The notes below the pieces were generated by a model. It was not told where the DNA came from. It worked only from the letters and a program-made list of their open reading frames with translations, and made no database searches. Below, piece after piece: positions 11,557-23,560 of a stretch of 64,000 bases of DNA (position 1 is its first letter; each line of letters begins with the position of its first letter). This DNA is from Takakia lepidozioides (lineage: Eukaryota; Streptophyta; Takakiopsida; Takakiales; Takakiaceae). The position numbers and the translations under genes were made by a program. The stretch is taken from the NCBI GenBank assembly GCA_030704615.1, contig CM060733.1, positions 54,808,001 through 54,872,000 of the forward strand, in the 5' to 3' direction.

Positions 11557-11826
11557 ATGCGTGATATAAGCTTCACTGCCAAATGCCAGTTGTCTTGCAT
11601 CTCTAGGAGGAGAGAAAGAGGGTTAGGAAGGTGTTGAGGAAATTTCCTTTTCCCCAGGAAGTTCCTGTTCCTTGTAAAGCTAGAAGTATCATCAAACGTG
11701 TACCTACTATGTATTTGTACTAATCTTCCTTCTCCTGTTGAACATATTCTGGAAGCATCACTGGGCTGTTAATTTGTGGGTTTTTATGTGAAGAAAGTGT
11801 AGCAGTAGGCAAGTGAATTGGCAGCC

Positions 11827-13807
11827 ATGGTTGCACGCACAGTCGTTGTTACGGGAGCTACGGGCTTCATAGCATCCTGGCTTGTAAAGTTTTTGCTGGA
11901 GCGTGGCTACAACGTGCGTGGCACTGTTCGTGATCCAAGTGAGTCTTCTTTCACTTTTGTCTCGTTTTCGGGCAGTGCAAAGGGACGTTGAGACGTTGTT
12001 TGGGTCTTGTTGTTGGAAATGAAATCGAATCATATTGGGTACCTATGTGGATTGCCTTACCTGCAACTCGAAATGTGAGGGAATCACGTACAGCCCCGGA
12101 AGGCTCTGAGTGAGTGACGGGGGATACGAATTTTGAAATCAGGGGTGTATCACTGAGTCATTCTGCTAGGTCTACGACCTTAGTCCGCATTCTTCCGCAT
12201 CAATGCGTGTCGTTCGTCTATTAGACATGTACAGCTCCAGACTTCACTGCTTGTGATTTGCTTACTAGGGGAAGGGGAATTCAGAGAAAGCGGAGCACCT
12301 AAGATTATTACCAGGCGCCGAGGAACACTTGGAGCTGCTCCAAGCCGATCTTTTGGCTCCAGGAAGCTTCGATAGCGTTGTAAAAGGCGCCGATGGCGTT
12401 TTCCACACTGCGTCTCCATTCTTTACCAATAATGTCACAGATCCCCAGGTTTGTCCTCCCAGGTTGATTGGTGTGTGTGTGGTTTTGTTGAGCACTAGAT
12501 TTTATGATTCTTGGAAACCGAAGCATGATTGGGCTGGATGCTTACTGGACAGCCAAGACCAAATGCTTACAATGGGTTATGGACCCGTGTTTCAGGTGCA
12601 GTTGCTTGATCCAGCGGAGAAGGGGACGTTGAATGTGTTGAATTCATGTGCCAAGGCAGGCACAAAGCGGGTTGTGTTGACATCCTCAGTGGCAGCTGTC
12701 CGGTTCTTCCGTACCCTTATTCATGACAACACGGTCCTCGACGAGAGTGCTTGGAGTGAGGCTGAGTATTGTCGAGAAAATAAGGTGCCCTTTGGTCTGC
12801 CTATTTCATCCTGTTCCTATGCTTATGTCTCTTCATGTTTCCATGTGTTTGGTTTGTCCCATCTTGTTTGAAACTATATGATAATAAGGAAGGAATTACA
12901 ATCCGTTTTGACTGTTAAGGCTGGGTGGGATGCAGCTATGGTATCCACTGTCCAAAACACTTGCAGAAAAGGCAGCATGGGATTTTGCAAAGGAAAAGGG
13001 CCTGGACATGGTGGTTATTAACCCCACCTGGGTCATTGGCCCCCTTCTGCAATCCTCTCTCAACACCAGCACTGAGGTTTTGTTGGGCTATCTCTCTGGT
13101 AAGTCGCATATTAGGCCACTTTCTATTGCCAAGATGTCCCCAGCCAAATGCTTGAGTACTGTTGTGAAGAAATTGGGATAACAGGACTCAATGCATGGCT
13201 CCAATTTGATGGTGGTTGCAGGGACAGCAAAGACATATACAAACAACTGTGCTGGCTGGGTAGGGGTGAAGGATGTAGCAATGGCACACATTTTGGCATA
13301 TGAGAACCCAAATGCAACGGGCCGCTATTTATGTTCGGAGCGTACTCTTCACACCTCTGATTTGGTCGCCCTTCTTGCCAAGCTTTACCCCTCGTATCCC
13401 GTTCCCGCGAAGTATGTCACTTTCTCCTCCCTCTTCAGTGATAGCTTGTATCGGTTGGGAGTTTTGATATCCCAGCCTTGTAAGACCCTGAGAGTATGCA
13501 GTGTTAGTTTGACCAAGGAGATTCTTCCTCACAAAGTCAGTGAAGGTTGCAACTTGACAGCTGCTGCATTGCCAGTGAGTCATTGCAGTTGCCTGTGGAC
13601 TGATTATCACCTACTGGGTATCAGAAGTTGAAATTGGGTGGATGGGTTGTGTGGATGTTCAGATGTGCTGACGAAACTTCACCGAGGGCTACATATTACA
13701 TACTTAATACACAAAAAGTGCAAAATCTGGGACTGAAGTACCAACCATTGGAGGAAGTCATCCAAGAAACTGTTGATTGCTTGAAGGATCGAAAATTGTT
13801 GAAGTAA
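11827..13807 (+). CDS. Cinnamoyl-CoA reductase-like / dihydroflavonol-reductase-like NADP(H) oxidoreductase, complete
   Basis: Extended short-chain dehydrogenase/reductase of the DFR/CCR superfamily, cytosolic, reducing an aldehyde, ketone or CoA-ester using NADPH. Six exons: 11827-11938, 12285-12448, 12596-12784, 12936-13098, 13222-13411, 13663-13807. Total 963 bp, 320 residues, phases closing, stop TAA 13805-13807. The N-terminus [16 protein letters not shown] is the nucleotide-binding glycine motif. [18 protein letters not shown] (catalytic Ser region) and [10 protein letters not shown] (catalytic Tyr-xxx-Lys) follow in order, then [11 protein letters not shown] and [13 protein letters not shown]. 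True lignin CCRs carry NWYCYGK where this has LWYPLSK, so it belongs to the CCR-like/TKPR-like/phenylacetaldehyde-reductase-like branch and the substrate cannot be assigned. Exon 2 is placed at 12285, because earlier AGs break phase. Confidence 0.92.
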
Positions 13808-14774
13808 AATAATCCGATAATTTCGATGTTCGGTGCAGCCATAAATGATGCCAAGGATGTAGAAGGGACCTGCACATTCTCGAGTGAGTTTGAATGTTTG
13901 AATGCAGCGCACAAACACAGTGATGGATGTTGAGGCTTTTCATTACTAGTCAATTTTTAGTCCTTGGCCATCTCCATCGGATGACGACATCAACAGAGGC
14001 ATTGCAAAAATAGGGGTTTGAAGATGAAGATCCACCTCAACTTCGAGGTCGTTCGGCGCAAACAGTAATTGGCTTTGTTTTGCGATTTTGTTTGCTACGG
14101 ATTTGGTCTTTACTTCATGGCAGCTCTATTCTCTCAGGGTTTTGGCTTTCACTCTCCCGAGGCAAAATAATCTTCTGCAGCCTCTCAAGATAATCCGTGC
14201 TCTTTGCTGTTTTGGCTTAGACACCTTCCCTTGGTTTACATTGGAAACAGTTTCCTTTCGGCTTATCTGCTCTAATTTTCTGCTTGCTGGGGCTGAGGCT
14301 TGTACATTGAAAGCTCCTACCAGTGGTTGTTAGTCCAGTATTTGGTCTTAGGTTAGTCAAGTAATGCTTGGTAGTTCGGCTTTTGGCTCTCCACTGAGGA
14401 GTCTTCTTCGTAGCCTCAAGACATCCGGAAGGCTATTTTTCCTGACGGTTCTTTTAATATAAGTTGGAAGGCTACCTCCCCTTTTTAAAAAGTCCACAGC
14501 CTATTATGCACTTTAGGAATGAACCCCAACTTGGCATTGTGGATCCTGAGCCTGGAGGGTTAGCTGCCGTGGCACATATTATAATGGCAGGTACAGGGGT
14601 GCCTCAAGCTACAACGGATTGTGTATCTCTGACTTGCTGTAGACTGAAAACAGCCTGTAGAAAAGTTTAGGCCCCTATAATGCCATGGCATAACACTACT
14701 GGAAATGGCAGGAAGTGGGGCACATGATTCTGTTTCTGATTCTTACTGTGAACTTCGGCCCTATTCACCCTTAA
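13808..14774. other. Intergenic sequence, nothing recognised
   Basis: 3' flank of the reductase gene, then DNA without domain signatures on either strand. Open frames at 14088-14333 and 14464-14670 have no family features. Confidence 0.45.
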
Positions 14775-15330
14775 AGACCTGTCTAAGGTGAAGGCTGCAT
14801 CTTTCTTTGTACTTCTGGTGCACATGGAACAGGCAAAGTATTAAGATCTGAATCTCTAGCAGAAACGTTATATCACGTCCTCTCTTGGCTTTGAGTGTGT
14901 CAGAATTGGGAACAACTCCATCAAGACAACTCCATGAAGTCTCAAGTCGATGTTAGTGAAGATAACGGATGTGGCTGTACAATGGGTTGCTCTCCTAGAA
15001 GAGCCAGATTTCTATCTGGAGCGACACACATCTAATGCCGTCACACAATGCAATGACAACTGTGATCTCGAGAAAAATTGAATCATCCCTCTTTCTGACC
15101 CCAAAGTGTGATATTAAATTTTGGCTTTGAAGGGGCCTATGCTCATGCGTAACCATGTTTGTGTCTTACGAAAAATACAATGCAAAACGACCGAGTGCAG
15201 AATCATGGAGAAACTTCTGGTACATGTGGAAGTAAGTGATGTGCCTTCTGTTGTTCTCAATGAATCTTTCCAATGTGAGTTAAATGGGCGCGAGAGATGA
15301 TACGTGATGCAGACAAGCTCAGACCATCGC
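14775..15330 (+). pseudogene. Degenerate second copy of the DUF7025-type AAA ATPase core
   Basis: Plus-strand sequence aligns block by block with the minus-strand AAA gene at 15932-16560. Shared strings include GTGTCAGAATTGGGAACAAC (about 14897), TTAGTGAAGATAACGGATGT (GTAATGGATGT in the other copy), GTCTTACGAAAAA and AAATGGGCGCGAGA (about 15281). It carries GGAACAGGCAAAG in the Walker A region, followed by a SLAETLY-encoding stretch that the minus copy lacks. Many indels and stops make it non-coding. It reads toward its partner, so the two copies are tail to tail with roughly 600-700 bp between. Confidence 0.78.
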
Positions 15331-15931
15331 GCGAGGAGTAAGGAGGAGCCTATGAACTACCTACACACAAAGTGATAATTGACGGTATTGAACTCTTCCC
15401 TCAAATGCCGAGCTTCTGCAAAACTCCCAAAGAGGTCCCAAAGTTCCAACCCGCTCCTTGTACATCCAGACATGCTCAATGAATACAAGCAAGTGGTGGT
15501 TGACATCGATCTCATAATGTTTTGAACTTCAGTTGCTGTTATAAGGATGTGTGATCATTGGTGAGTTTCTGATTTGAAACAATGCACATTGAAAAGGAGG
15601 CCTTGCCTGCAGTGACCAGAGAGCGATCGTCGTGAAACTATGGGGGTTATGGCCACCTCTAGACCACAACTTGGATTTGTGATCAATTGTTCTGCTAATA
15701 GTCATTATATCTTTCTTCGTCCATACGCTCCACTGTTGATTTCACTTCTATCGTTATGTATATTTGTTCACAGAATCCCTTAATCTTCCATCGACACTGA
15801 GATGACCATGGCGAAGTGGAAGAGTCTGCCACAAAAACCTAGGAAAATCACAGTATGATGGGTCACAATTTCCTCATGCAAAACTTGTCAAACATGTCTG
15901 ACCCAAGGAGTAACTTAACTTACTTAGAAGC
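15331..15931. other. Spacer between the inverted AAA copies
   Basis: No coding signature. It would form the loop if a transcript read through both AAA copies. Confidence 0.4.
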
Positions 15932-18221
15932 CTAGTCTTGGGACCTTAAGAAAGCTCGGTGTTTAAGGGCGGAGTCCAATACCATCAAGGATCGCTTTAT
16001 GTGTTGGTAGGTAATACGCTCCCTCTTACTCTTTGCAACAGTTTGAGCTGTCTGCATCACATTTCGGATCTCGCGCCCATTGAATTCGTATTCAACAAAG
16101 TCATTGAGGACATCAGAAGGAACATCACTCATTCCCACACGTTCCAGAAGGTTTCTCCATATTGTGCTCCTTTGCTCTGCATTGTGTTTTTCGTAAGACA
16201 AGAACATGGATATGCGTGAGCAAATGGCCTCGTCGAAGGCAATGTCACGGTTTGTGGTCAGAAAGATGACCCCATTGAAGTATTCAAGGTGCCTCAGAAA
16301 CACACCAGTCATTGCATTGCGCATCAAATCGAAAGATGTGCGGCGCTCCAAATAGACATCTGCCTCATCAAGGAGGAGGAGAGCACCCCATCGTAAAGCC
16401 ACATCCATTACCTTCACTAACGTCGACTCGAGATCTGATGGAGTTGTTCCCAATTCTGACACACTCAAAGACCAGAGAGGACGCGATTCGGCTGTTAATG
16501 TTTTTCCTGTTCCAGGAGGGCCATAACAAAGAAGGACGCAGCCATCACCTTTAGCACCTATAGGATCAAGTCGCTCAGATTCAATCCCTTGACATGTTCG
16601 CGTACCAGACTGAGAGTGAGGTCTTTTGTTGTTTCATCCATAACCAACGTTTCATACGCAGATGTGTTGAAACTGATATCAGAAAACCCACATACGGAGA
16701 AACTTCCCCATTTCTTAAGACGAGGGGCAAACATGCATGTTTCTTGGCTGGTAATGTCCAAAGTAGTGATGACTTTGTCATCGCGTAAAACCACACACGG
16801 TGGCGTTGCCGTACTTAACTTGTAGTCGGGATTCATCTTTGAGAAGCTTCCCAAATCAATCATGACCCTCCCATCAGCATTCTCCTTCCGAACTCTCCAA
16901 CAATTATCCACCAGTACCCAATTGAAGATGGATCCTTTGTAATTCTTGAAATTGCTCCGCTCCTGCATGGATAGCTCACAAAATCTTCGGCCATTTGAAT
17001 GAAATCTCTCCTTGATCTCTTCCATATTATCCTTGAAATAAAGTGGATAGATTGTCATGTTGTCAAATGAACGATTTCCTTGGAAATGGTCTGTTGTCCC
17101 TAGTTCAGAGTATTTGCTCCAAGTCAGGCAATTGTAGTCCCACTTTGAATAGCTGACATGGAACACGACTGTCTTCCTATCGGTTGGATCCAAGTGGTAG
17201 CCTGAATACTCAACATCGCCACAAACTTCTTCGTCAGTAACGTCGCAACGATAACAGATTTTTGCATCTGGTGGAAAGAATGCCCACAGCATGTCATGTG
17301 ACAAACTCCGTTGGTTCTTCATGGCTGAATACACGTCATCAATGTTTTCAAGTTCTTGGTCCAAAAAGCGCAGTAAGTGTTTGAGGTGGAAGAACTCTTC
17401 TGTTTTGATCGTAGGACCATTTGATGGTAAACCTGGACTATTTTGCATGGAACCGAACAGATCTTTCAGTTGTGGATAATGAAGAAAAGCTCAGTGCCTT
17501 TCAATGATATTAACTTCTGGCCCGGTAGATCAACTCTGTTGGGTATGAGGTCATTGATAACCTTAATCAGAGAAGGTGACATAATATCCACTTGCACCTG
17601 TGATGCCCAAGGCAGGTATTTGAGATTATTATAAATAACTTTGAAAGGCACTGATACTTCTTTCCTTCCATCCAAAGTACGTCTTTTCAGCACTGATTCA
17701 TACTCCTTCTGAACATAATCATATATCTGCCATTGCCAATCAACTTTTTTTATGTTGCTGTCCTTTCTCACCTCCCTCCTGGAATTCTTCTTTTTGCTGT
17801 GATCACTCTTTTCATCATCTGAATCATCAGAGCTTTCAGAAACACCTGAACCTTTGCAAGAAGTATACTTATTTTCAGCCTCAGGGTCTGAGCTTGGGAA
17901 GCTTAGACTTGGAATCTGGCAATCACGCTCTTGAAACAAACTCCGAGATGCAAAGTAAAGCATCAAATATGCGCGCACATAAGTTTTTTTGCACCATTTT
18001 CTGACTGTCAATTCTGCACTGCAATCAGATATTCTGCCAACCCAGAAATAAGAAATATCCATGTGGTTAAATTCAGTAAAAAACTCGAGCACAAATCTTA
18101 GTGAAGCTGCTGAATATTTCAAGGACTCTAAGAAAGCACATGTGAAATGTATGTCCCTCTCAAAGGCCCACTTCATTTCGCTTGACCGACCGATTGCAAT
18201 GCCACAAAAGAACCGTTTCAC
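15932..18221 (-). pseudogene. Fungal-style DUF7025 + AAA ATPase gene, disrupted
   Basis: Minus-strand segments form one protein in order. 18221-17466: N-terminal part ending VDIMSPSLIKVINDLI, with an acidic/Lys-rich linker before it. 17448-16558: DUF7025-like region with DMLWAFFPPDAKICYRCD, SFDNMTIYPLYFKDN and DGRVMIDLGSF. Then GPPGTGKTLTAES (Walker A, about 16515-16480), LLLLDEADVYLERR (Walker B) and GVIFLTTNRDIAFDEA with SRI (sensor/arginine finger), ending in SALKHRAFLRSQD at 15932. This layout is typical of a large family of fungal AAA proteins. Lesions: single-base-type frame shifts near 17455 and 16560, and about 20 bp missing just after Walker A, where the plus-strand partner has a SLAETLY stretch. 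A functional product is unlikely unless these are sequencing errors. Confidence 0.75.
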
Positions 18222-19844
18222 GGATGAAACATGTCAATGACCTTGTTGCAAAGAGATAATAGATCGAGCTCTTGCCATGTGAAAGATTTTACCTTCTTGG
18301 TAGAAATTGCAGTGAAAAGCCGACCAGAACCAGTAGAAGTAACCATATGTCAACTGACGATGGGTTGGTTGTCTCCATGGAATATAACAGGGAAAGGATC
18401 TGCTTAGCTGAATAGAGCAGAATAAATATAACTGGTATCACACTCCTGAACACTGCACAACAAGCATCAATTCACGTCAGATTCAATGTTGGAATTCAAG
18501 TCCCATTCCAAGATTGCAAACCTGGGCTTGGTAGAAACAGATATTTACCAATATCAACATGCATCCTTTGCAACATCCCCTCCATATTCTTAACAATAGT
18601 CTATGCCTAAATCAGCATGTGTTCATGCTTTGTCTACACAGACTATCCCAAACTTCCAGAGTTACCCAGTGTCAGAGCTAATGTAGTCTCATTGTGAAGA
18701 AGTGTTACACAAACTATTCAAGAGAAGGAGATATATAATTGAACAATCAAGAGATCAATAATACAGTTGTTGTTGTCTGTGGTATCACTGTGTGTGTTTG
18801 TGTCCTCTCTAGCACTGGCATCTTATGTAGACAAATGTATTGAACAGTGCTGAGGTTGACTCATGTACAGAGTGGTCTGAACCTCACCTACTCTCCAATT
18901 GTCATCTTGAAGGGGAATGGCCAAGCTACTAACACACACTTCATATCCTTCAAACACGGACGTTTTTAGTAGCATACACAAACACATCAGTGATGTTCTT
19001 TGCTGGTGGAGTGACCACGCAAGTAAGTATCTCCAAATCATCAACTCCCTGACAAGCAACCCACTTGAATGAATTATAAAGTGTTCATTCACATAATATT
19101 TGATATGAAAAATGAGAAGGCTCCATTCCTTCTAAAGAAAACCAAGCTATTGCACGCAATGTTAGAACTTTTGTACGCTTACCCTCTGGACGACTGTCTC
19201 TAGTGTTATGCACTTGGTTGATGTTGCTAACATCAAATAAGCTCCTGTTAGTCGGAGTCCATAAATTGTTACTGTTCCTGCAGAAGGAAGTAGAGGACGA
19301 ACTCAGGTGAACTTGAAAAGCCTCATAATCGAGCTAATAATCAGAAAAGAGGTAGATCTATGGACTCACGACTTAGCTCATGGTGGCGTTGTATCATGTG
19401 TCATCATGAGAATGTCTTGAGGTCGATGCAAGAGCAGCTTTTATGAGAAGGCGAGAAGATGGTTAATACTATCGGTGCCATCAGACCTACTTACCTGCTA
19501 CATATGTCGAGTGTAAGACCACAGGAACTGACTCCTTGTCTTCCAGTCTCAGCAGCACCATTATGATCTACATGTGTACCATTTCTTATGTGAGGGACAA
19601 CAGAAACGTTTTCATGTCTGTTGAGTGACCTTGGGTCGGGATACTCGTTAGTGCAAGTCTGGGCGAAAGTGTCTTATAAAAGTGACAGTGGAACCTCATA
19701 ATTTGAACTACAGAAAGGACACTTGCAGCTCACAGAGTCAAAGCATATGATAGTACAGAACAAACACTAAGGGTATGACATGATATATATACCAATCTCT
19801 AAATTGAGGAATTTCACAAGTTGAATCTTAGGAGTCTTACTTAC
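18222..19844. other. Non-genic or intronic DNA
   Basis: No domain signature on either strand. It could be intron between the exon at 19845-20307 and the AAA-type gene, both on the minus strand, but no splice evidence links them. Confidence 0.35.
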
Positions 19845-20307
19845 AAAGGGGAGACTTCACATATAGTTGAAAATTTCCAAGCTGCATCTTGAAATTCTCA
19901 TCAGAGACAGTTATCCCGTCCTCCGCGAGTTTATTCAGCATAGTCAAGACATCGCCCGACAATTCGATCTGCGTCTGGGCAAAATAATGATCCTCATCTT
20001 TACCAAACTTGCATACTAGGTTTTGATTTCGGCGCATTCGTATCACATCCTTGGGAATCTGCTTAAAGAGATACGAACAAAAATATTCTCCGATAGGGGA
20101 CATGGACAGAGAAACAAAATGCTGGATATCTTTAGCCCCCTGGTCCAAAGTCGTCTTCTGGCTCAGGGACTGTTCCCTTTCCAGCCGGCCTGTTCTTGGG
20201 CGTCGAGGAATTACACTAGGGGTCAAAGGCTGTACAAGTCTGGACGGAGGTGCACGCTCCAACTTTCGGATTTTTGCAATAGCATCTAGCTCAGTGTCGT
20301 ACTGCTT
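19845..20307 (-). CDS. Unidentified internal exon (463 bp)
   Basis: An open minus-strand stretch bounded by a good acceptor (GATAG before 20307) and a strong donor (GTAAGTAAG after 19845). It encodes a hydrophilic segment beginning KQYDTELDAIAKIRKLERAP and running through a basic Arg/Pro-rich part to MQLGNFQLYVKSPLC. I do not recognise the family. It lies upstream of, and on the same strand as, the DUF7025/AAA gene and might be an N-terminal exon of it; this is a guess from position only. Confidence 0.4.
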
Positions 20308-21019
20308 CTATCTCCCTCTGCCTACCTCTTTCGAATCTACTCCAAAGGTAGCGATGGAGAAAAGATGAGGATCACGTATTTGCTCTGTCGATTCAGCAAA
20401 ATTTCAGTAAACGGCCTGCTAGAACCTCCGTTGCTTGTAGTGTTGGAGTGCCATGACGTCGACATACCCGTGTCCATTGAGAGGCAAGCTTCGGCTTGTG
20501 AATTCTTCATCATACTTAGCATGGGTATAAAAAGGAGGGTTCTTCAGGTCTTAGGACCTGCCAACACGCTTTAGTGGTGGGGGCCCCAAAAGACTTGAAC
20601 TGAACACTGACCATCACTCCCTGAATATTTTTAATGACGAGTTTTCCGTTTATACCATGTTGTCAGTTGGAATCTGTGCTCCGTCCTTGCCATATGTACT
20701 TTGACCTCTTCTAAGTTCTCTTTATTGCCTTAGTTAGTCAACCCTGTCTTACTTTTATATCCAGGATTCTTCTTGGCACGTAAGACTTATATTCCTGCTT
20801 TACTTGGGGAAGAAGATTTACCGACAACAGACAGGTCCTTCAATGTGGTGGGGCAGAGGGCCTATACCTACTGTACGTCTGTTTCTTGGAAGGACCAGTT
20901 GTGGGTCAAGCTAAGTTACTCTCAGAAACACTCGATTCATATCTTTGATCTGCGGTAGTTCCGAGAAGGCTTGAGGTTCCCTGATGTCATACTTGATTGT
21001 GGTGAGCCTTTCCTCCTGG
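20308..21019. other. Non-genic DNA
   Basis: Short open frames on both strands have no recognisable features. Confidence 0.35.
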
Positions 21020-21560
21020 GGTCCAGTTCAGTGTTGGACTGGTATACCGATAAGAAACTGGTATCAATACTGGTATGTATATTGGTATGAAGTACCAGAC
21101 CATGGTCTCACCTCAAGCCATTACCTAGCATATACCCATATTGGCCTGGTATCTGCTTCCTAATACTGTGGACGATACCCTACCAGTCTGGTAGGTGGAC
21201 CAGTACTATATCCATATTTGTGAGGAAAACCTAGGGATCAATACTTGGAGGAACTTGAGGAATACTTTGAGGAATAAAATCAATGAGAAGCATGCTTGTA
21301 CACATTTATATGAGAGAGTGAGCCTTTCAATATTTAACATATCATGAGTTTTTTTGATACCAGTATTGATAATACCCTGGTATCGATTTCTAAAAACTCT
21401 TGCTATTGATACCCGTAAAACACCACACCAATCAGGTATTATTGATACCACCATGGTATCAAAATCTCAGATTTTTGCCAATACCAGTACCTCCCTGGTA
21501 TCACAATTGGCCGGAGGCCTACATACCAGTACCAGCCTGGTGTGTTCAAAATACGATACC
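21020..21560. repeat. GGTAT/ATACC motif-dense block (left part)
   Basis: About twenty occurrences of CTGGTAT, ATACCAG, GATACC or GGTATC within 540 bases, many in inverted pairs such as GATACCACCATGGTATC and ACTGGTATACC. Spacing is irregular, so it is not a simple tandem array. The same motif recurs at 24300-24700 on the other side of the Ty3/gypsy remnant, suggesting that the element landed inside a larger motif-rich repeat. Confidence 0.7.
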
Positions 21561-21629
21561 GGTCCAAGTTCCTTCATCGGCCAATAAAGGGATCAGTCTG
21601 CCCTGGATGAATGTTACATCTATAAACGT

Positions 21630-23560
21630 TAAACTACCATAAACCAACGCGTTGGCATGCATCACATCGACGCACATAACCAAAAGCATCCTTAAATAGG
21701 GTAGGCCACCAATAACCTGCCAATAACACCTTCCGTCCGGTGGCATCTCCTGCAAAGTGACCGCCACAAGAATCGGCATGGCACCCCTCAAGTACCGTTG
21801 GAACTTCAGCTTCCAAGATGCAACGGCGCAATATACCATCATTCCCTACTTGTACAATGTTTCACCAATAATTGTATAAGGCGCAGTCTTCTCGACCAAC
21901 CGACGCTTCTTGCTTCTCAGTATAACCCTCTGGGAATTACTGTAACGATAGGTAATTAAAAATAAGAGCATACTCCCCTGTCATCACACCAACCACAAAA
22001 AGGGCAGCATCTGGAAGAGAATCATCTATCGGCTCTTGGCCTACTTCCTTCGATAGACGGCTTAAACGATCGGCATTAGCATGCTTGCGTCCAGGGCGAA
22101 CCACAATTTTAAAAATAAACTCTTGCAATAAAATAATCCACCGGGCCCCACTCTGCCTCTGATTGAGGTTTATTAATAAGATATTTTAGTGCATCATGAT
22201 CAACATGAAAAACAAATGGATAACCCAATAAATAATGGCAATACTTCTAAACCGAATAAATCATGCCCAAACCTTCTCGTTCAGTGGTAGTATAATTTTT
22301 CTCCGCCGCAGCTAATTGACGATTTGCAAAATATATCGGATGATCAAATGACTTTTCATCCTTCTGATTTAAAACGCTACCAATAGCATAGTTTGAAGCA
22401 TCCACATAGACCTGAAACTCCTTAGTCCAATCGGGGGAAATCAAAATAGGCGCCTTTATCAATCGACATTTTAATTCTTGAAAAGAATGTTGAGATTCCT
22501 TTGTCCATTGTTGCTCGGCATTGTTTTAATAATTGCGTCAATGGTAAGGCAATTTCGGCATATCGACGGATAAAGCTATTAGTATTTCCAAAAGAATGTG
22601 ACGGGCCTGCAGTTGGTGGAACTGATCATGAACCAGGAGGTGTAGGGATTGATGAAGTTTGCTGATGGATGGGATTTTGGGGGTATGGACTCTCACATTG
22701 TTCAGCAGTATGTCCCTGACCTCCACAACGCCCACAAAACGGGATATAATCAACCGGGGCTTTCGGATTAGGGCATTTGCTGGCAATATGTCCAATCTCA
22801 TGACAACGATAGCAAACCGGATATTGACCATTCCTCAATCGTCGAGCAGGTGGCCGATAAGGAGCATTGGTCTGTTGTGGATACATCTGCTGCTGTTGGC
22901 CTCCTCCGCCCCCGTAGATTTGACCATAGGCTCCCTGAGGTGGTATCCCCCGCATTTGCTGTCGTCGAGCAGGCTGATTAGCCGACTAGTACCAGTTCTC
23001 GGACCCTCGGGTTGGTCTCCAGAGTTGCTGAATCTGGGGAGGTTGGTCAGACCATTGAACAACCACATGCTCGTTGGCAGATGGTGGGGTCAACCCAATT
23101 TGATTGACATCCCAAGCCGTCCTTGGTTTATTCTTTATTGGAATTAGACCAATGGCAGATTGTAAATGCCAACATTGTAATATCAGATGTCATGTTTTAC
23201 CACAATAACCACATTTAATAACAACTCCATTAATGGGATTGGTCACTGGGCCCACTAGGCACTCGTTAGCAAGATGTCCATGAACCTGACAATTAGAACA
23301 CCACTTATTGGATGGCTGATTATTTGGCTTGGGTCTCCCTTTTTGTTTATAAGCTAGTTGTACGGAGAGCTCCTCCATTTTCTTAGTCAATGCAGCAATC
23401 TGCCCTTCTTGTGGGTCAACTACTATACCAGCTGGTAGTTGATTTTGCAAAGATACAAGGGCATACATTCCCACAGTAGACTGAATCGAAGAAGGAGACA
23501 TAGTCACTGGAGCTAAAGATGCTTGTGGGGCCCATGAATCAATATCAAACATTGTCGTGG
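21630..23560 (-). mobile_element. Ty3/gypsy element A, internally deleted
   Basis: Minus-strand fragments in gag-to-pol order. Two CCHC knuckle regions come first: CSNCQVHGHLANEC near 23290, and CYRCHEIGHIASKC plus CGRCGGQGHTAEQC near 22700-22820. Then a SFIRRYAEIALPLTQLLK segment (end of the reverse transcriptase/connection, near 22560). RNase H follows (VYVDASNYAIGSVLNQ; NYTTTEREGL, 22247-22462; RPGRKHANADRLSRL near 22080), then the integrase zinc finger (GGHFAGDATGRKVLLAGYWW and CDACQR, 21634-21831). Protease and nearly all of the reverse transcriptase are missing between gag and RNase H. The integrase core is absent. LTRs were not identified. It differs from the B/C family in its gag and RNase H. 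Confidence 0.8.

Noticed and set aside
10995-11637. Long open frames on both strands across the N run
   Set aside because: They exist only because N codons contain no stops.
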